From assembly GCF_037038585.1 (NCBI RefSeq), contig NC_092524.1:46585001-46649000 (forward strand): a DNA stretch of 64,000 nt. Direction: 5' to 3'. The DNA comes from Patagioenas fasciata (Eukaryota > Chordata > Aves > Columbiformes > Columbidae). Every line of letters starts with the position of its first letter. Positions within the stretch are counted from its first letter, which is position 1. Shown one piece after another: positions 1 to 10,260 of this stretch. Under the pieces are notes generated by a model. It made no database searches, was not told the DNA's origin, and saw only the letters and a list, made by a program, of their open reading frames with translations. The position numbers and the translations under genes were made by a program.

Positions 1-311
1 CCTCCTCCTTCCAGACTCCCATCATCCTCCACAGTGACACTCAGCTGCATAAAATACACAGCCCTATCATGCAAACAACTTCCACTCTGCTTTCAAGTCT
101 GTTCTTCTCTACAGTGTGGCTTTCATACTTGTTTGTGTCTGTAAATAGTGTGGGTAAAGGTATCTGCTGTGCAGATGAGGCTCCTGCTGTTGTCCTGGAC
201 AAAGTATAAGTCCCTTATGAGGCAAATGTGCCTATCTCTAGCAAGACCTACCTGGTGAAATGATGTCCAGTTTGTCACTCTATGTAAGACTGTGACTGTA
301 TGTGTTCATAG

Positions 312-374
312 GATGGAGAAATTGACCTGAAGCTTCTCACCAAAGTTTTGGCTCCTGAGCATGAACTACAAGAG
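312..374 (+). CDS. IFT43: IFT43 penultimate coding exon
   Basis: The exon is 63 nt, flanked by an acceptor (gtgttcatag, AG at 310-311) and a donor (gag|gtcagt, GT at 375-376). It starts and ends at codon boundaries (phase 0/0). It encodes 21 residues, beginning DGEIDLKLL and ending PEHELQE. This segment lies near the C-terminus of the protein and is its most conserved part by my recollection of the human sequence. Confidence 0.92.
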
Positions 375-1306
375 GTCAGTCTTTCTTTTGTTGGAACACC
401 AACAAGGCAAAAGCTTCTTATGTGTTTCAGACTATAGGAATGTAAACTTTTGTCGGTGGGGCAGAGGAGAGAGATTAGGAGGAGCCTGTGAAGAAGAGGT
501 TGTTGAAGAGGATGGAGGTCTGATTTCCCCAGCAGATTATTTTGGAGATACATAGGGCTTTCTCTGTGTGAGATTATGGCATCACTATGATTGGCCTCCT
601 TCTGTAGCAAAGAGCTGGAAAGGAAAATGCCTAGCAATGTCACAGATCCCTGCAGAAACAGTGTGCTGTGTTTTGTCTTTTGGTAGCAACCATGGGCTCC
701 AGGAAGTTTTGCAGGGCTATATAGACAGACAAAGGCAAAAAAGCATTTGGAGTTTGGGCAGAGGGGTGTGTTAAAGCATGACAGAACAACCTCAGTATGA
801 CTGGTGGGGCAGGAGCTCAAGACTTGCAACCAAGGATTTCTGCAGCTCAGAAATGAAAATGCTTCAGCGGAGGTGCAGAAGGGTGGGAGATTTTTATGGG
901 TATTCTTTACACCCTGTCCAGGAGTAGATTAGGTTTATAAATATAAAAAAACCTGTCATTTACAGAATTTTTGAATATGAATAATTCAGTCAAAATCTTT
1001 CAATTGCAGCAGAGATTTGCATTTCATTCTGGCTAGAATTCCTGTTCTAGCCAACTGAATCTATGACTTCCCTGGCAGGGGCAGTTACCATTCTGTTTCT
1101 CTCTTTGCTGTTCATCTTGAATATTTGGCATAATTCAGAAACCTTTTGGTGTCACCAGTAACATTTCAGCATGCTTGTCTTTTTCCTCTGGGTAGGATGA
1201 CGTCAGCTGGAATTGGGACCATCTCTTCACAGAGGTGTCGTCGGAACTAGTGACTGAGTGGGACCTGGGACTGTCTGAGAGAGAGGACCACCTCAGTGTG
1301 CCCTAG
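312..1306 (+). CDS. IFT43: IFT43 3' part (last two coding exons, spliced)
   Basis: This is the 3' end of the gene for intraflagellar transport protein 43, a small subunit of the IFT-A complex, which drives retrograde transport in cilia. Two exons join in frame: 312-374 (21 codons) and 1196-1306 (36 codons plus TAG). The joined reading runs from [18 protein letters not shown] through [17 protein letters not shown] to the stop. From memory, human IFT43 has nearly the same text ([18 protein letters not shown], then [18 protein letters not shown]). The last about 13 residues ([13 protein letters not shown]) differ from the human tail, as expected for a fast-evolving C-terminus. The 5' exons lie left of the window. 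The next gene on the same strand is GPATCH2L, as in human, which supports orthology. Neither exon is visible as a long open frame. Confidence is high; the exon edges are inferred from AG/GT sites. Confidence 0.93.
375..1195 (+). other. IFT43: Last intron of IFT43
   Basis: This is an 821-nt intron between the two recognised IFT43 exons. I see no repeat or second gene in it. Open frames here on both strands (for example 275-829 on the minus strand) are chance frames, and one of them overlaps the real exon. Bases 1-311 are likewise upstream intron. Confidence 0.85.
1196..1306 (+). CDS. IFT43: IFT43 terminal coding exon with stop
   Basis: The acceptor is ttcctctgggtag (AG at 1194-1195). The frame reads [19 protein letters not shown] and ends in SVP followed by TAG at 1304-1306. 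The two-tryptophan motif (W-N-W-D-H-L-F) matches the W-D-W-D-H-L-F of human IFT43. The reading is 36 codons. The tail after the TEWD motif is diverged. Confidence 0.92.
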   Translation, partial: DDVSWNWDHLFTEVSSELVTEWDLGLSEREDHLSVP

Positions 1307-1480
1307 AGCATTGGTACACCAGACATCTCATACACGCATCTCCTGTAAACAGTTTAGCACTTTACTTTTCTGTTCACTCGTTTATAGTGTAGAATTTATT
1401 TTGGACATGAAAATAAATAGGACCTTGCTTAGTAGGAAAACCGCTTGGGAGAAGTTTCACGTATTTTGTAATAAAAATAT
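1307..1480 (+). other. IFT43: IFT43 3' untranslated region
   Basis: This is the non-coding sequence between the IFT43 stop and the likely polyadenylation region. It contains two AATAAA hexamers, at 1412-1417 and 1470-1475. The exact cleavage site cannot be read from the sequence. A short 3'UTR of about 110-180 nt is inferred. Confidence 0.6.
1412..1417 (+). terminator. IFT43: Polyadenylation signal AATAAA (IFT43)
   Basis: This is the canonical hexamer about 105 nt after the IFT43 stop. A second AATAAA lies at 1470-1475, so alternative cleavage 50-60 nt apart is possible. Confidence 0.55.
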
Positions 1481-2805
1481 TTGTTCTCAAAAGAGATTGA
1501 GAATTCTATACACAAAATATTTGCTTTTGGACAGTTGCTTCTACCTCACTAGCACCTTTAGATAACTGCAACAGCTGATTTTTTCCTCTTCCCAAACACA
1601 GCATCTCTGGGTGGACCATCTTACAGTGGAGTGTGGTTTTCATTGATGACTATCAGAGAAGCTTAGACTGATAGAATTTGTTTGCCTAGGACATCGATAT
1701 TACCATCCTCCTCACAAGAGATGCCACAAGTTCTCAGGATTCCCATTTTACATTTCATTCAGCAGCCTCCAGCCATCCCCTGTCAGTTTAACCTCTCTCC
1801 TGGAACATTACCTCTGTATTGACTAGGAGTAAGCAGCATCACCTATTAAACAGCCAACATCGCTTCTTACAGCACCTCTTTTTCCCCTTGAGGTGTCCCA
1901 GTTAAGTTCTGACCAGGTCTAACCCTGCTTAGCTTTGCAATCAGATGAGATAGAACAGAACAGAGATAGCTTCAGGCAATAGGTAGCTTGCAATGAAAAT
2001 ACTGTTTATTCCATGCATGGGAAGGAGTGTAGCCTGCTGCTCTGAAATAAGGTTACTCCCTGGTGGGTGTCTCTTTGGAAGCAAGTAACCCACTCTTATT
2101 GTTATCTAAAGAAAAATCCATTTAGCTGTTAATGCTCTGTCTTCATGGAACCATGGTTGATATTTGCAGGAAACAGTAACATTACTTCTAAGCCAACGTC
2201 CTTCAAAGCCTTGTCCCACTGGAGAATCTTGCTGTATACTTCTGGTGGGCAGCGCAGGTGCTGGGTGGAAGGCTTGCTGTGCTGCTTTTCTTGGCTTGTT
2301 TGGTTGGTCTAATAGAGCACTGTGTTCCCAGTCATGTACTGACTGCAGGACATGTCATATAACTCACTGTGAATTCAGTATTCAGCAAAATTTCAGATCA
2401 GAGTTGATAGGCTAAACAATTCTACCAACAACAGAAAAGCAATTGAGTCCCCGTCTGAGGCCACCAAAATCAGGGGAGGCTCATCTGTCTCGAGATACAA
2501 AGCTTTTTACAACCAAGAAATCTCTGCTGTAACGAGAAAACTAGGTGAGACAGAAGGCTGGAAGACCAGTGTACGGAGGATAATCCCAAAGTCTCTCTCT
2601 GAGCAGAGAAACCTGTTTTGGTATGAACAGAAACTTCCCAGCTGAGCTAGCATCTATTTTTCTGTGACATCTATGCTTTTTGGCCGAAGAGACCCAACAA
2701 ACCAGTCTGAGAGGAAGAGATTAGTAAAGGGAGGATGGATTTGCTCAGTTTATCCCTCAGAGATCACAGGGAAAGCAGAGGCACGCTTCTGTCGATTTCA
2801 AACTG
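1481..2805. other. Intergenic, nothing recognised
   Basis: This is sequence downstream of IFT43 with mixed composition. No splice-consistent coding exon, RNA gene or clear repeat is seen on either strand. Confidence 0.6.
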
Positions 2806-2965
2806 TAGGACCATAGAATCATTTTGATTGGAAGAGACCCTTAAGATCATTGAGTCCAACCATAACTTAACTCTAGCACTAAACCATGCCCTTAAGAACC
2901 TCACATATATGTCTTTTAAACACCTTCAGGGATGGTGACTCAACTACTTCCCTGTGGTTGAACCA
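2806..2965 (-). mobile_element. CR1 LINE 3'-end fragment
   Basis: The sequence contains catagaatcattttgattgg, then gagaccc..aagatcattgagtccaacc, and later cttcagggatggtgactcaac. This is the diagnostic reverse-complement order of the avian CR1 3' end (ATTCTATG tail, then a GGTTGGAC..GATGATCTT block). The element is truncated at its 5' side, as most CR1 copies are, and moderately diverged. The coding strand of the LINE would be minus. Confidence 0.85.
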
Positions 2966-5335
2966 CAGGTTGAACCATTGATTGTGGGTTCTCTCCCTTC
3001 TGCTTGATCTGAGGTTTTAATCCACCCTGCTCCTGTGAGCTGCTTGCCTAATATCACCTTATTCAGTGGTATCTGCTTCCAGTGAGACTCTACTCTCTTT
3101 AAAGCATGAAGTGAACATAATTTCCTGTGCCCTGAGAATGAGAGGACAAATTTTGGTGGTTGCAGGAGCTGCCCGAAACAGACTATCAGTACCCTCACTG
3201 AAATTGGGGTCTCTGCACCATGTCCCTACCAATGAAGTAACTGTCTTCCCACTATGATGCTGCGCTTGCCTCTGTATTTTTTTTTTTTTTTGAGGAGAGC
3301 AGGAAAACAACAGAAGCAGAGAGAGAAAGGGAGGCTGCAAGGTGAGCTCACCTTTCTCCCTTCAGTCAGTGTCGCAAAGCATAGGAGGCCTTGCGCCTTT
3401 GGATCAGCCTGTAAAACCATGCCATCACCCAGTGCAAATTAACCAGTTTTCAATGGCCACAAAAGCTGAAAATGCCAAGGCCTGAACCACAAGGGTGGGT
3501 GAACTATGAATCCAATGTTTCTGTTTGTCCAGCTTCTGAGGTATGGTGTGTGATACGTGGCATATCATGTGTTGTCTTTAGGGGCTTGGGGAGGTGGTAT
3601 TGCTGGCCACATGGAGCATTAAGAGTGGTTAACTAAGCAGTAGTAGTTAGGACTATAGCTACCGAGTCCTCTATGCAGGAGTCATGCCAAACCTGTGCGC
3701 TGCACCAACAATCCTGGGCTGTCTCCAGGAAGGCTCACAGAGTCATTTCTGTCTCCAAGAGCTGCTCTGATCATCCTGGGTGGGCAGAGCACTCCCATCT
3801 GGCTACTCTTCCAACAGGAAGGAATGAGAAGTGGAGCTGGGCTGTGCAAGTGGCGCTCAGCCCCTCAGAGGCCACAGGGGCCCTTCAGGAGTCAAGAGGA
3901 AGATGAAAGCACCCCTTGAAACAAGAGCAGGTGGGACATAGGACCCCCGGAGATCCTCCTGAGGATGGTGAGAGGTAGGAATGGGCGAGGGCTTGGGGAG
4001 GGCCATTTAAGGCAGAGTGTGGGGAGGAGGGGACCAGGAGCAAGAGTGGGGTTTGTGGGAGAGGCAAGGAAAGGGCAAGAGGAGCAAAGAGGTTGAAATA
4101 TTTGCAAACAGAGTATACATAAAAATTGGAGGGGAATGAGGCCAAAGCAGGTGCTGGTAGTGAGCCAAGAGAGAACAGAGCACAAGAAAAGCATAGTGGG
4201 AGTTGAAGGAAGCCTTTGCTGGTGAGCCGTGGTCACGTTATGCTGGAGGAGCTGCTCTAAAATGGCATAAAATCTCCCAGAAGAGTGTCCTTGGAGTTGG
4301 GTACTGTTGGCTGTCCCCCATCTGACTTAGGGCCCTGGCCTGGGATGCTCTGGGGTGGGAGTGAAGTTTGTGTAGGCCCATTCTGGGACCTTGGGAGCCC
4401 AGTAAATACCCAGGCAGAGTTTGAGAGTGGGGCTTGAAAAAAACCATAGTCTTATCTATTTTAAGGTGGGAAGAGGTGGCTTTGACAAGTGAACCTGGCC
4501 TGCTGTAATACAGGCCATGAGGTGTGGCTGAGCTTTGCCCGTCTTTAAGAAAGACAGATGATATATTTGAAAGTCTTCCCTGGTTATTTTTTGTAATAAA
4601 TAATTGCCCTTATGGTTCAAAATCTGCTTTATTTCAATACTCAGTTTTTTAGTTTCATCTTCTGTTCCCTGAACCTGCTTATGCTTTCACCTTCCCATTT
4701 AAGCCATGCTGTCAGATATTTTCTCCTTGCTTTGGTATTTGTGTGCGCTGTGATCAAATTGTCTCTTTAATTTCCTTCAATAAATTTAATAGACTGAGAC
4801 TTGTTTCCACGTCTTTTCAATTCCTTCCCCAGCTGGAGGAGGGAAGGTGAATGTCTGGCTCCTGGCCTTCCTCCAGCAAGCTGTTCCTAATGCACCTTCC
4901 TTCCACAGTTGTGTTTTGGTTGCAGTGCTGAGAAGGTGACTGAGACCTGTTGCTGCTTCTCTTTCAAGTCCTGGTGCTGTGAGAGGAGAACCTGCTTCTG
5001 TTACCCTTCTTGCTAAAAAGAAGCTATGAGGTGCTTTTTGCATGTCCAGGCCAGCTCTTGACCTGTGGTGACGCACCAGTCTGTATTGGCTGTGACAAAG
5101 CTGCCTCAGGAACCTGTATTTCTGAAAAGTCCCATGAAAAGAGCATGCAAAGGAAGAAATGGCAGGTTTACACTTTTTCTTGTAGTCTGCAAAGGTGTAG
5201 CTCTGATTGATCCTCAGGTGAGGTAAAAAGTGAGAGCAGTTTTCAGAACAGTGCACCCAGTTCCTAGGAACTCAAATCAACCCTCTGGGCTATGCCTAGC
5301 TGAGGACTAGAGCAGTAATCCCTTGTCAGTCTCCA
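2966..5335. other. Intergenic, no gene seen
   Basis: No supported gene is seen. There is a T run near 3278-3292 and a purine-rich stretch at about 3,900-4,250 (GGAG/AGGAA-rich). The purine-rich stretch explains the long minus-strand frames there, because stop codons are depleted. An AATAAA-rich AT stretch lies at about 4,590-4,790. Confidence 0.5.
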
Positions 5336-5445
5336 TGGACCTGTGTCACAAAGGGGTTAAGCAGGGTGCAGTGGTGCGCCCGGGGCCATACAGCAAATCC
5401 GTGGCAGGAACTCGTTACAAATAACCAACCACTAGTTCCTGATTC
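5336..5445 (-). mobile_element. MIR-like SINE fragment
   Basis: The text caaaggggttaagcagggtg..ggggccatacagcaaatccgtggcaggaactcg follows the order of the reversed MIR core (GAGGTTAAG..CAAGGTCACACAGC..AGTGGCAGAGC). This is an old, highly diverged SINE shared across amniotes. The call is by eye; a repeat-library alignment would decide. Confidence 0.5.
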
Positions 5446-6929
5446 AAACATGGCTGTCATATACCTGGTGAGTGTTACCCATCTTCAATTCAAATATGGC
5501 AATTCAATGTAGAGAGTCTTGTGTCCTGCTTACTCTTTATTCTTTTCAGTTCATACATTGCTGAGGGAGAGCAGCAAACCCACCAAAGTGTGTGTTGTAA
5601 ACAGCATGTTTAGCTCAGTGAGCTGATCTGGCGTGTCTGCCCAGGGACTTGCTGGAATTCTGTGTGGGTGTAAATATCTACCTGCAGATAGCCCCTGCAG
5701 ACTCAGAGCTTAACAAACTGCCCTGGCAAGCAGTGAGCCACATCACAGATGAGTAAAAGTGCACAATGGAGAAATTAATTCTAGGTCCTATCAGTTTTAG
5801 GAATCTCTGGTTTTGCTTGTAATAATGGATACAGTATTTATGGACTGTCTTGGTGGAGATGCCTAACTAGAATGCAGTTTGTTGGTGGTGGGGGGATATT
5901 GGGACAGAGACAGCACACGTAGCATTGGAAAAAAATGTAGAAAATAAAGGCTGAAAAAATGCCATACCCAGCAACTTTCCGTTAAAGTTCCTTGTAATGG
6001 GACTCTGGCTGGCTGTTTTATTAAGTGTGACAAAGTGATGGGAGGTGGGGGGAGCTCCTATGTTAATAAGTTGGAAAGGCACCATCGTTCCTCTCACTGG
6101 AGCATCCCAGGGAAAGCGGAATTAATTCATAGCATATGCTCGCAGCATCTGCTGCCATGACCCAGAGTGGGGGAGCGCAGCGCTGGGCAGAGCGGGGCTC
6201 CCCGCTCCTCTCTCAGGCCCTGCTCACCGCCTGCCCGTGCGGACCATGGGGCTGGCACAGCTGCCCCAGACCCAGCCGCTCGCCCACCTGCCTGCTGGCC
6301 TGGGAGGGGTTGCCACGGCCTGTGGCCAGAGCCTTTCTTTCTCTGAAGAAGGAGAAATATTGTAGACTTGGGAGGGGGAAGAGGGGGATGTCAGAATAGA
6401 AAAGAAATTGATTCAAATGGAAATGAATCCAGTTTGTCTCAAACGACCCTGATTCCTCTTTCAGCATTCCTTGACCAAGTTCTCCCTTCTCCAGCCATCT
6501 GACATGTTCTGTGCCTTGCTGTGAGCTTTCCATTAGGAAACGGCACCCAGATCCAACTCTCCACAGGCTGCTCTTTCTTCAGCCACATCCTTCCACCTTT
6601 TTGGACGGTCGTCTGGGATATGGGACACTTCCCTGTCCTAGAGAGCTGACAGAGCTAAGAGACACCAGAGCACTGGGTGATCCCTGGACAGGGTAGAGGT
6701 GCCCCATGCTGCTTCTGTGCTTTCGCAGCAACTGCCCCCACACTTCAGCTTGTGCTCCCTTTCAAAATGTGTCATCCCAGTCACAGGCTCTGCTGGCACT
6801 GTGCAGTGCTGAGTTGAGGGCCAAGGCAGGGTCCCAGCCGTGCAGCACCAGGAGGGATCTGTGATCAGCTGCCCTGGTGAGACCAGTCCTCCCAGGGCTG
6901 TGCTTTATCTGCGGGGACAACCCACACTC

Positions 6930-7350
6930 CTTGTGGCTGCAGCCCGGGAAACAGCCTGATTGATTCAGTCATGAATGCTGCATGACATGGGCGCCCAGAG
7001 CTCCTGAGCCCATTAATCTCTCTGCCATGGTCCCCGAGGAATGAAACCTTTCCTCTCAGGGCCGTGCTACCTGGCATGCCCCAAGCAGGCTGCTCTGCAC
7101 AGACCTTGCTGAGGCCAGAGCAGCTCTGGGCCATGGGCCCTCTTATCGGGCTCCATCTCCTGTCACTTTCAGGACCACTTCATTATCCTTTTATTAGCCC
7201 TATTCTTCTGCTTATCATTATTAATAATCACACTGGATCGTCTGGAGTGATGACAGCTGCCCCTTGTTTATTCTTTCTGTCTATTTTAATCCTGCCTGCT
7301 TATCTGAAATAAACCTGATCCTTTTTCTTTAATTAAAGAAATTTGGTCAG
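6930..7350. promoter_or_regulatory. Candidate conserved non-coding element
   Basis: This is a block with clustered homeodomain-type cores: cccattaatctctctg, gtccttttattagccc area, cattattaataatcacac, and tttctttaattaaagaaat. It has no repeat signature and an even base texture unlike the flanking G/C-rich sequence. The pattern resembles developmental enhancers. It is inferred only; no alignment was available. Confidence 0.35.
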
Positions 7351-9160
7351 CCAGCCCCCCCTCCATGCAGAGATAGGCCTGATCACACCAGTGATATGCA
7401 GAGAGCAGGAAAAGGGGCAGATTACTGGGTGACAGTGTTTTCCACAGCACAAAGATATGGGATGTCAGAGTAGAGGCTGGAGGAGATTAGGGTGCACGTG
7501 TGCGGAGAAGCACAGCACAGGGGTGCTGTGAGGTGCTTGTCTTGGGGTCTCTGTGTCTGACTCGGTGTATTGGTGCAGGGCTGTGCAGATATGTCTGTCC
7601 TGCAGGTGAGAGGCACCAGTGCAAGGCAGGCAGGGGAGCTCTGCTGGCCCCTCTCTGCTGAGCATGGGTGGCAGTAGCAATGCCAGGCTGATGGGTGCCT
7701 CTATGGGTGGCACTGCTGGGGCTGCTGGGATCACTGCAGTTCCTACAGGGGCTAAGGGACTTCTCAGCGCTTTCTAATGTTGCCAAGAGACGCAAGTGCT
7801 GGGCTTCACAGTAATGCCCCTGCCTTGTCCTCCCACAGGCATTGCTTCCTGGGGCCACAGATCTCGTTCTAGTCTCTTAAAAATGCCTCACAGGGCAGTT
7901 CGCTTGAGGTGAAATATTTGTGTTGTCTGGAAAGACAGGTCACTTGAGGAAGGGCTGTGCAAATAGGCTGCAGGAAAATTGTTGTGCTAATTCATACTTT
8001 TATGAACCCATAAACTCAAATCTGCATTCATTGCAATCTGTAAAGTGACTGCAGCGTAGGTTGAAATGCTTAGAAAGTGTTAATCACGGGTCCGTAACAA
8101 AGCAAAATGCTCTGAAGTGCAGCAGCAGGAGCTTGGCCATAAGCAGCAGGAGTATTCAACCTTAGCGCTAAAAATGCATATTCGTTGGTTCCCAAATGGT
8201 TCATTTCAGATGCACAAGTTGCAGTGTTGACTGAATGCGTATGTACCCTCTGCTACAGAATATGGCAACTGGCTCAGATTTGTGGGGCTGTTTCACCCCT
8301 GAGAGGCTGCGGGCCCAGGAAGGGTATAGGGCAGAACTTCCTGATGCTCAAGCCAGAGTGTAGCTCTGAAATCCTGTCAAGCAGAGCGTTCTGGCTTCTG
8401 TCCCTGTGCTTCTGTTGCTTTTCAGCATTTCACCTGTCTGGGATATTAACCTGCAGTTGAGATGTTGTTAAGGGAGCTGCCACAATACAAACCCATGTGC
8501 ATGGCTTAGCAGATCCTTTAAAAACTTGTGATTTTGTGACAATTACGGGCAAGAATTGTGTATGGTGACATTTATGCAGTTGCTTCCCTGTGAAATGTTT
8601 TGCTGCTCACAGAAAATCTTTTGTCTCACTTTTCTTCTATCCAGTGCTGGGAAATAAACTACAGAGTCTGGCTGGTTTGTATCGAGTTATTGATAACAGA
8701 CAATGATCATTGCTTAATGCTTAACAAAATGTTTGAAAGATGAGAAAATGCTGAGTTCACTTGCCTAAACTGGTGCAGTAATAACTGGTCAGAGCTTTTA
8801 TTAGCTGACCCTGCTCCTTCAGCAAAAATCACCCTCCTTCAGATCCAAGTAAGGAAAATTCTCAGGATGGTTTTTGGCACTGAAATAATGAGGGACACAT
8901 CTTTTGGTGTTGTGGGACATTTTGAATCAGCCAAAAAAGATGGACTTGCAATCCATGTGATAGGCTGAAGTTGTGCTTTGATCACTAGAACCACCTGCAA
9001 AGCCAGAAAAGTGCCTTGGGAAATTGCCGAAGAATTTGGTCCAAGTCAAGCAACCTTCTAAGTGCTTCAAGTTCCAAAGCCAAACTGGATGTAAGCTTGT
9101 GGCTCCCTGTGGCCTGCGGAGTTATGTGTACAGATGGCTGTATGGCTTGGTGAATCAACT
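7351..9160. other. Intergenic, nothing recognised
   Basis: The sequence is G-rich from 7,400 to 7,850 and then AT-balanced. Overlapping minus-strand frames at 7,465-7,858 are consistent with stop depletion in G-rich sequence, not with a gene. They have no splice sites or recognisable domain. Confidence 0.5.
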
Positions 9161-9168
9161 CGCTAAAT

Positions 9169-9287
9169 CAGAGGTGTCAAATGTAGGAGTAGTTACATTC
9201 ATACAGTCCTAAAAATTACATTTGGCCCTTTGAAGGCCATTGCGAGGCTGATGTGCCCCCCTCATGAAAATGAGTTTGACACCCCTG
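9169..9287 (-). mobile_element. Short non-autonomous hAT-type element with TIRs and 8-bp TSD
   Basis: The left end is CAGAGGTGTCAAAT and the right end is the inverted complement (..ATTTTCATTTTG-type end reading gagtttgacacccctg), giving imperfect terminal inverted repeats of the CAGGGGTGTCAAA kind. The element is 119 bp and is flanked by an 8-bp duplication, cgctaaat (9161-9168) and tgctaaat (9288-9295), 7/8 identical. An 8-bp TSD plus CAG-starting TIRs is characteristic of the hAT superfamily. There is no coding capacity. A related copy in the opposite orientation starts at 12,538. Confidence 0.85.
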
Positions 9288-10014
9288 TGCTAAATAAGTG
9301 GGTGATAACAGTTAGGCCATTGTAGCTATGCCTGAGCTGGCTCAAAGCTAGTCCAGATAGCAAACTCTGTCTAACCCATAGGGATGAGATGCAGCTGGGA
9401 TTTGCCCAGCTGAGTGATGTGGCTCCTCTTGATATCTCTCATGATAGTCAAGAGCCTTTAACAAAATTGTTGGTCTTGTCTGTCCTGGGAGCTGTAGGCT
9501 CTTATCACAAGGTACCCATGGCCAAACACAGTTCTTAATCAAGTGGGACTGTGACAGCTTCTTGTGACATGAGACAGACACAGTACGTGCTTTGTAAGGT
9601 ACCTGTGACTTGCATGGCATGCAATTGAGTATGACTGGTTTGGAGAACAATGTTCAGTAGGGCAACATCACGTTAAGCAAACAGACCTGTGCTTCTAAAA
9701 TGTCCATCCTTAACTTCTCAGACAACTAGGGTTTTTGCCTACATAAAGTGGTATGTATCTGGATCACATTGGATACATGCCTTTCCTTGGCTGGAGGTGT
9801 CTCTGTGCCATATGGAGCATACCTATATCTCACAGCTGAGTGGGTTCTGTCCTGTTGGGCCCAGGGATCTGTTTGTCTATCTGTACAAGGTGCACACACA
9901 CCAGTGATGGCTGAGGTTGGAAGTATTTATGGCAATTAAAATGTTTTGCCTGGAAGCTGTTTTGGGGCTTTTTTGAAGTGAGGATTTTCAGACTTCAAGG
10001 TGTTAACAGCCCCT

Positions 10015-10260
10015 CTAAACGGTTTTGTTTTTTAATTGGAGCAAATGACTGTGGAGCCATTAAACATTCGTCTCTCTGCAGTTGTTTCTAAGCCCTTTCA
10101 GTCCTTCTTCTATTTATTCTGTTTAATTCAGTCAGGTAGCTTCGGGGCACTGAAGATCAATACTTTACTTTGATAGAAAAGAGTCAGGTTTGAAACATAG
10201 AGATAAAACTGACACATTTTGTATAAATTTAATTAAAAATGCACCTTTTGTGGCTTGTTG
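10015..10260. promoter_or_regulatory. Candidate conserved non-coding element
   Basis: This is an AT-rich block with cores such as ttttttaattggagc, gccattaaacattcg, ctgtttaattcagtcagg and aaatttaattaaaaatgcac. It shows no repeat structure or tandem periodicity. It resembles a homeodomain-motif-rich enhancer. Inference only. Confidence 0.3.

Noticed and set aside
275..829. 184-codon open frame on the minus strand
   Set aside because: It overlaps the real IFT43 exon at 312-374 on the other strand. Its composition is typical of chance, and it has no domain or splice sites.
3885..4236. Overlapping minus-strand frames of 86 and 114 codons rich in Leu, Pro and Ser
   Set aside because: The plus strand is purine-rich here, which depletes stops on the complementary strand. 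No recognisable product.
7465..7858. Two overlapping minus-strand frames
   Set aside because: Composition artefact of a G-rich plus strand; two different frames open over the same DNA.
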